A stretch of DNA of 64,000 bases from contig QCED01000005.1 in NCBI GenBank assembly GCA_003280725.1, positions 1 through 64,000 of the forward strand. The letters are read 5' to 3'. Source of the stretch: Prochlorococcus sp. AG-355-M18 (GTDB lineage: Bacteria; Cyanobacteriota; Cyanobacteriia; PCC-6307; Cyanobiaceae). A model generated the notes under the pieces. It saw nothing but the letters and a program-made list of their open reading frames with translations, made no database searches and was not told the origin of the DNA. Shown piece after piece: positions 60,242-64,000 of this stretch (position 1 is the first letter of the stretch; each line of letters begins with the position of its first letter). The position numbers and the translations under genes were made by a program.

Positions 60242-61204
60242 TTAAAAGGTTTTTAAATCTCTAATCCATTTATAGGAGATCCTATTGAATATAGAAGGAT
60301 CTTCATCGTGAATACAATGCCCTGAATTGGATACTATTTTTAATTTTACCCATCTATGGAAATTTGCAATCTTTTTCCCAAGAAACAAAGGTATGAAATT
60401 ATCTTTATCTCCCCAAATTAATAAAAAAGGAACTTTTTTTGAAGAGCAAAGTTTTCTCAAAAGGAAAGAAGATTGAAATTTTTCATCTCTAGAAGACATT
60501 CCAATACACATTGCTCTTAATGATCTAGCTGAAGTCCTCCTTAAAACTGGCTTTGTGACCAAATTTATTAATTCGCTATCAATATTATCTTTTTTGAAAT
60601 AGGCAGAATTTAGACCCAGTCTTATAACCCCTAATTTGGTTATTAAATATAAAATAATCTCTAAAGGGAAAAATATAAAAAATATTGTGATTAATATATC
60701 CTTGAATTTTTTTAATAATGGTTTAATTGCCATTATCTTATTGTTCTCATGAATTTGATCTGGTAGAGGCGATGCTATAACCGTTGCAATCTGGTCCTCT
60801 AATGAAACAGCACATGTTAAAGCCACTAGTGATCCAAGGGAATTGCCAATAAGAATTACTTTCCTAGAATTCTTGGGTCTTACGACCTTTGTAATAAAGT
60901 CTTTAACTTGATTACTCCAAATCTCATTATTTAATTTTCCAATTTGTCTTATCCCAGGTTGATCTGAATCACCAAAACCTATTAAATCCAAGGAATAAGA
61001 GGCAAAATTTCTTTTTGCAAAATATCCTAAATTATTTCTCCAATGTTTTCGATTTGCGCCAAATCCGTGGAGAAAGATAATTGGAATTTCATTATCTTCG
61101 CCTACAACACTCCAACAAATTTTAAAACCATTCCAATTCCAGTAATTCGGAGAGTTAATATTCTCTTCTTTAAAATTGTTATTCATATACTCAAAAATTT
61201 TCAA
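60242..61204 (-). CDS. Alpha/beta hydrolase
   Basis: IIFLHGFGANRKHWRNNL; LIGNSLGSLVAL nucleophile elbow; SNSGHCIHDEDP. Confidence 0.9.
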   Translation of the reverse strand: MKIFEYMNNNFKEENINSPNYWNWNGFKICWSVVGEDNEIPIIFLHGFGANRKHWRNNLGYFAKRNFASYSLDLIGFGDSDQPGIRQIGKLNNEIWSNQVKDFITKVVRPKNSRKVILIGNSLGSLVALTCAVSLEDQIATVIASPLPDQIHENNKIMAIKPLLKKFKDILITIFFIFFPLEIILYLITKLGVIRLGLNSAYFKKDNIDSELINLVTKPVLRRTSARSLRAMCIGMSSRDEKFQSSFLLRKLCSSKKVPFLLIWGDKDNFIPLFLGKKIANFHRWVKLKIVSNSGHCIHDEDPSIFNRISYKWIRDLKTF

Positions 61205-61279
61205 GATATTTGCATTATCTACTTTTTTTACAAATAAATGTAAATTGAATGTAAATTATAGTAAAGATTAAATTTTACT

Positions 61280-61378
61280 ATGGCTAAAGAAATTTTTAGT
61301 ATTGCTGCAGTTTTTTGGATACTGATACCAATAGGATTGGTTGGAGGTGCATTATTATTAAAGTTTCAGGGAGACTGA
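61280..61378 (+). CDS. petM: Cytochrome b6f complex subunit PetM (not in supplied ORF track)
   Basis: [32 protein letters not shown]. Confidence 0.93.
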
Positions 61379-61435
61379 TTCTCACGAATACGTAACAAAT
61401 TGAGTTATGGTCTACAGGTCAAGTAAATCTTAAAT

Positions 61436-62398
61436 ATGAAGATTCTTTTAGTAGGAGCAACAGGTACACTTGGTAGGCAAATAGCAAAGCAAGCTATAGA
61501 AGATGGACACGAAGTAAGATGCTTTGTTAGAAACCCAAGAAAAGCTTCTTTTCTACAAGAATGGGGTTGTGAACTAACTAAAGGAAATTTATTAAACTTT
61601 ACTGATATTGAATATGCTTTGCAAGATATTGAAGTTGTCATTGATGCCGCGACTAGCAGGCCAGATGATCCTAAAAGTATTTATGAAATAGATTGGGATG
61701 GAAAACTTAATTTATTTAATGCTTGTGAATCTTTAAACGTAAAAAGGGTAATATTCCTCTCTATCCTACTAACAGAAAAGTTTAGAAATGTCCCTCTTAT
61801 GGACATTAAATTTTGCACAGAAAAACTTCTTGAGAAATCTGATTTAGAATATACAATCTTCAAATGCGCAGCTTTTATGCAAGGAGTTATCGGTCAATTT
61901 GCCATCCCAATTTTGGATAGTCAAGCAGTATGGATGAGCGGGACTCCAACCAAAATAGCTTATATGAATACTCAAGATATGGCTAAAGTTGTCGTAGCAG
62001 CAGTAAATAATCCAAAAACTCACAGAACGTCATTGCCATTAGTAGGTCCCAAAGCATGGGATTCAAACGAAGTAATATCTTTATGTGAAAAATTTAGTGA
62101 AAAAAAGGCGAAAATTTTTAGGGTTTCCCCTTTCCTAATTAGTGTCACTCAAAAAGTAGTTTCCTTTTTCCAAGATTCTTTAAATGTTGCCGAAAGATTG
62201 GCTTTTGCTGAAGTAACTAGTAGCGGTGAATCATTAGATGCTGATATGAGCAAAACTTACGAAATATTGGAACTTAAAAAAGAAGATATGACATCACTAG
62301 AGAGTTATATAAAGGAGTACTACCAACAAATACTTAAAAGATTAAGGGAAATGGAAGCAGATCTAAATATTGAAGAAAAAAAGAGATTACCTTTTTAG
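61436..62398 (+). CDS. ycf39: NmrA-like/Ycf39 family photosystem II assembly-related SDR
   Basis: MKILLVGATGTLGRQIAKQAIEDGHEVRCFVRNPRKASFLQEWGCELTKGNL. Confidence 0.92.
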   Translation: MKILLVGATGTLGRQIAKQAIEDGHEVRCFVRNPRKASFLQEWGCELTKGNLLNFTDIEYALQDIEVVIDAATSRPDDPKSIYEIDWDGKLNLFNACESLNVKRVIFLSILLTEKFRNVPLMDIKFCTEKLLEKSDLEYTIFKCAAFMQGVIGQFAIPILDSQAVWMSGTPTKIAYMNTQDMAKVVVAAVNNPKTHRTSLPLVGPKAWDSNEVISLCEKFSEKKAKIFRVSPFLISVTQKVVSFFQDSLNVAERLAFAEVTSSGESLDADMSKTYEILELKKEDMTSLESYIKEYYQQILKRLREMEADLNIEEKKRLPF

Positions 62399-62451
62399 TA
62401 TTGCAATTTTAGATTTACATAGTATATTTGTACTATATAATATTATTGTTT

Positions 62452-62664
62452 ATGTCTGTTTCTAAATCTAAAAATCTTGAACGAAAACTAGATAATTTTG
62501 CAAAAGAAGCAAAAAATGAATTAAATAATGTTTGCGGATCTTCATTATGGGAAAGCCTTGGGTTTGTTTTTTTTGATCAATTAGAAGATTCTGAAAAAAT
62601 TGCGAAAGCAAATTTTTATTATGGACAACTTCAAATAATTAATGAAATTAAATTTTCAATTTGA
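62452..62664 (+). CDS. Small conserved hypothetical protein (start chosen at second Met)
   Basis: MSVSKSKNLERKLDNFAKEAKNELNNVCGSSLWESLGFVFFDQLEDSEKIAKANFYYGQLQIINEIKFSI. Confidence 0.5.
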   Translation: MSVSKSKNLERKLDNFAKEAKNELNNVCGSSLWESLGFVFFDQLEDSEKIAKANFYYGQLQIINEIKFSI

Positions 62665-62756
62665 ACTGAATTTCATATTTTTACGTATTTAATTTTTTTT
62701 AAATCAATTTTGGCCAATCTTTTTCTGATAATATGAATTTAGTAAAAGATTAATTA

Positions 62757-63026
62757 ATGATTGAAACTTCAGGTGTAATAGAAAAAGAGCAGGGGAATGG
62801 ATTTTATTTGGTCACCTTAGAACAACCTGAAGGACATCAATGTTTATGTAGAGCTGCAGGTAAATTGACTAAATTTAGAATTAAATTACTAGCTGGAGAT
62901 AAAGTGTTAGTTGAGATAAGTCCTTATGATCTTTCTAGAGGGAGGATAACTTATAGAGAAAGAAATGCAGGGGGTGGTTCTAGACCTACAACAAATAAAA
63001 ATAATCCTAAGAGAAATAATAAATAA
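62757..63026 (+). CDS. infA: Translation initiation factor IF-1-like protein
   Basis: IETSGVIEKEQGNGFYLVTLEQPEGHQCLCRAAGKLTKFRIKLLAGDKVLVEISPYDLSRGRITYRER. Confidence 0.92.
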   Translation: MIETSGVIEKEQGNGFYLVTLEQPEGHQCLCRAAGKLTKFRIKLLAGDKVLVEISPYDLSRGRITYRERNAGGGSRPTTNKNNPKRNNK

Positions 63027-63035
63027 TAAGTTACT

Positions 63036-64000
63036 CTAAATAATATTTTTTATCGCTTCTTTAAACTCACTTCTTTGTTTAACACCTTGCCATTGTTTTT
63101 TTAATAATTTTTCTTTAAAAAGTTGAACTGTTGGTGTGCCGTTAATACCAGCTTGTTTTGCAATTTCTTGATCCTTATCAATATCTATTTCAATACCAAG
63201 AACTGCACCATCAAGTTCCTTAATTACTCTTTTTAACTGAGGTTTCAAAACATGACATGGGCCGCAGCTTGGGGAACTAAAAATTACTAAGATAGGTTTT
63301 TTACTCTCGTGATAAAGTTTTCTTAATGCATAACTGCCTTTTTGCCATTCAGAATTTGAATCGAAAGTATCTTCATTAACTTCTTCTTCATTAAAATCTG
63401 ATGAATTAAGTTTTTTTTCTGGTTCGGGTGTATCTCTGACTATAGTTTTTGCTAAGTTTTTCTCGGCTAACCACCTTTCGGTAGCTAATGCTGCCATGCA
63501 CCCAGTTCCTGCTGCGGTAACTCCTTGTCTCCACTCAGAATCGACAACGTCACCTGCTGCGAAGATGCCTTCAATAGATGTTTCTGGTCTTCCTGATTTG
63601 CAAGCAATATATCCTTTATTATCTAAATCAATTTTTTTTCCTAAGAACTTCGTATTTGGTGTGTGCCCTATCGCGTAAAAAAGACCTTTTATATTGATTT
63701 CCCCTTTACCTTCTTTAGAGTGAATAGTTTCTATTTTCTCAAGCCATTCAGAGCCATCCGCTTTATCAACTTTTGTGTTCCAATGAATTTCTATCTTTGG
63801 ATTGGCTTTTACTCTATCTACCATTGCTGCGCTAGCCCTTAATTTTTCTGATCTAACAATCAAATGCACTTTGCTTCCATACTTTGTGAGATACGCTGCT
63901 TCTTCACATGCAGAGTCGCCCCCTCCAATAACAGCTAATTCTTCACCTCTAAATTGTGGGGTCGCTCCATCACATATTGCACAAGCACTTATTCCTTTAC
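63036..64000 (-). CDS. trxB: Thioredoxin reductase with C-terminal thioredoxin domain (NTRC-like), 5' partial at window edge
   Basis: Frame open beyond 63869 (KGISACAICDGA...FRGEELAVIGGGDSACEEAAYLTKYGSKV); GIFAAGDVVDSEWRQ; FSSPSCGPCHVLKPQL. Confidence 0.94.
   Translation of the reverse strand, partial: KGISACAICDGATPQFRGEELAVIGGGDSACEEAAYLTKYGSKVHLIVRSEKLRASAAMVDRVKANPKIEIHWNTKVDKADGSEWLEKIETIHSKEGKGEINIKGLFYAIGHTPNTKFLGKKIDLDNKGYIACKSGRPETSIEGIFAAGDVVDSEWRQGVTAAGTGCMAALATERWLAEKNLAKTIVRDTPEPEKKLNSSDFNEEEVNEDTFDSNSEWQKGSYALRKLYHESKKPILVIFSSPSCGPCHVLKPQLKRVIKELDGAVLGIEIDIDKDQEIAKQAGINGTPTVQLFKEKLLKKQWQGVKQRSEFKEAIKNII

Overview
Low-GC marine picocyanobacterial chromosome segment, consistent with a high-light Prochlorococcus (psbD/psbC, ycf4, petM, pcb antenna, isiB, ycf39, compact gene spacing). 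There are three parts. (i) 1-12.8 kb: a surface-polysaccharide region holding UDP-xylose, L-FucNAc/L-QuiNAc-type and GtrA/GT genes, ending at tRNA-Arg(TCT). (ii) 13-39.9 kb and 53.4-64 kb: conserved core genes (rsmI, cysQ, pnp, rpsN, rseP, serS, ycf46, yidC, rnpA, rpmH, aroH, sppA, isiB, pcb, glyQ, idiA/futA-like; then ferredoxin, cobQ, maf, psbCD, ycf4, ilvH, petM, ycf39, infA, trxB). (iii) 40-53.2 kb: an accessory region starting at tRNA-Ser(CGA), with short repeats, tiny unknown ORFs and a glycan cluster. That cluster encodes what looks like the mycobacterial-type polyprenylphosphoryl-arabinose (DPA) pathway: a UbiA-type DPPR synthase, DprE2, DprE1 and a GtrA-family protein. This is the most interesting candidate system. 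Other points: DprE1 has Ala at the position aligned by eye with the mycobacterial benzothiazinone-target Cys; a CapF-like protein lacks its cupin domain; two genes appear to lack a canonical start codon for their natural N-terminus; and there is a perfect 18-bp hairpin at a gene start. No CRISPR, transposase, integrase or rRNA was found. All family calls come from reading the protein sequences; no searches were run.
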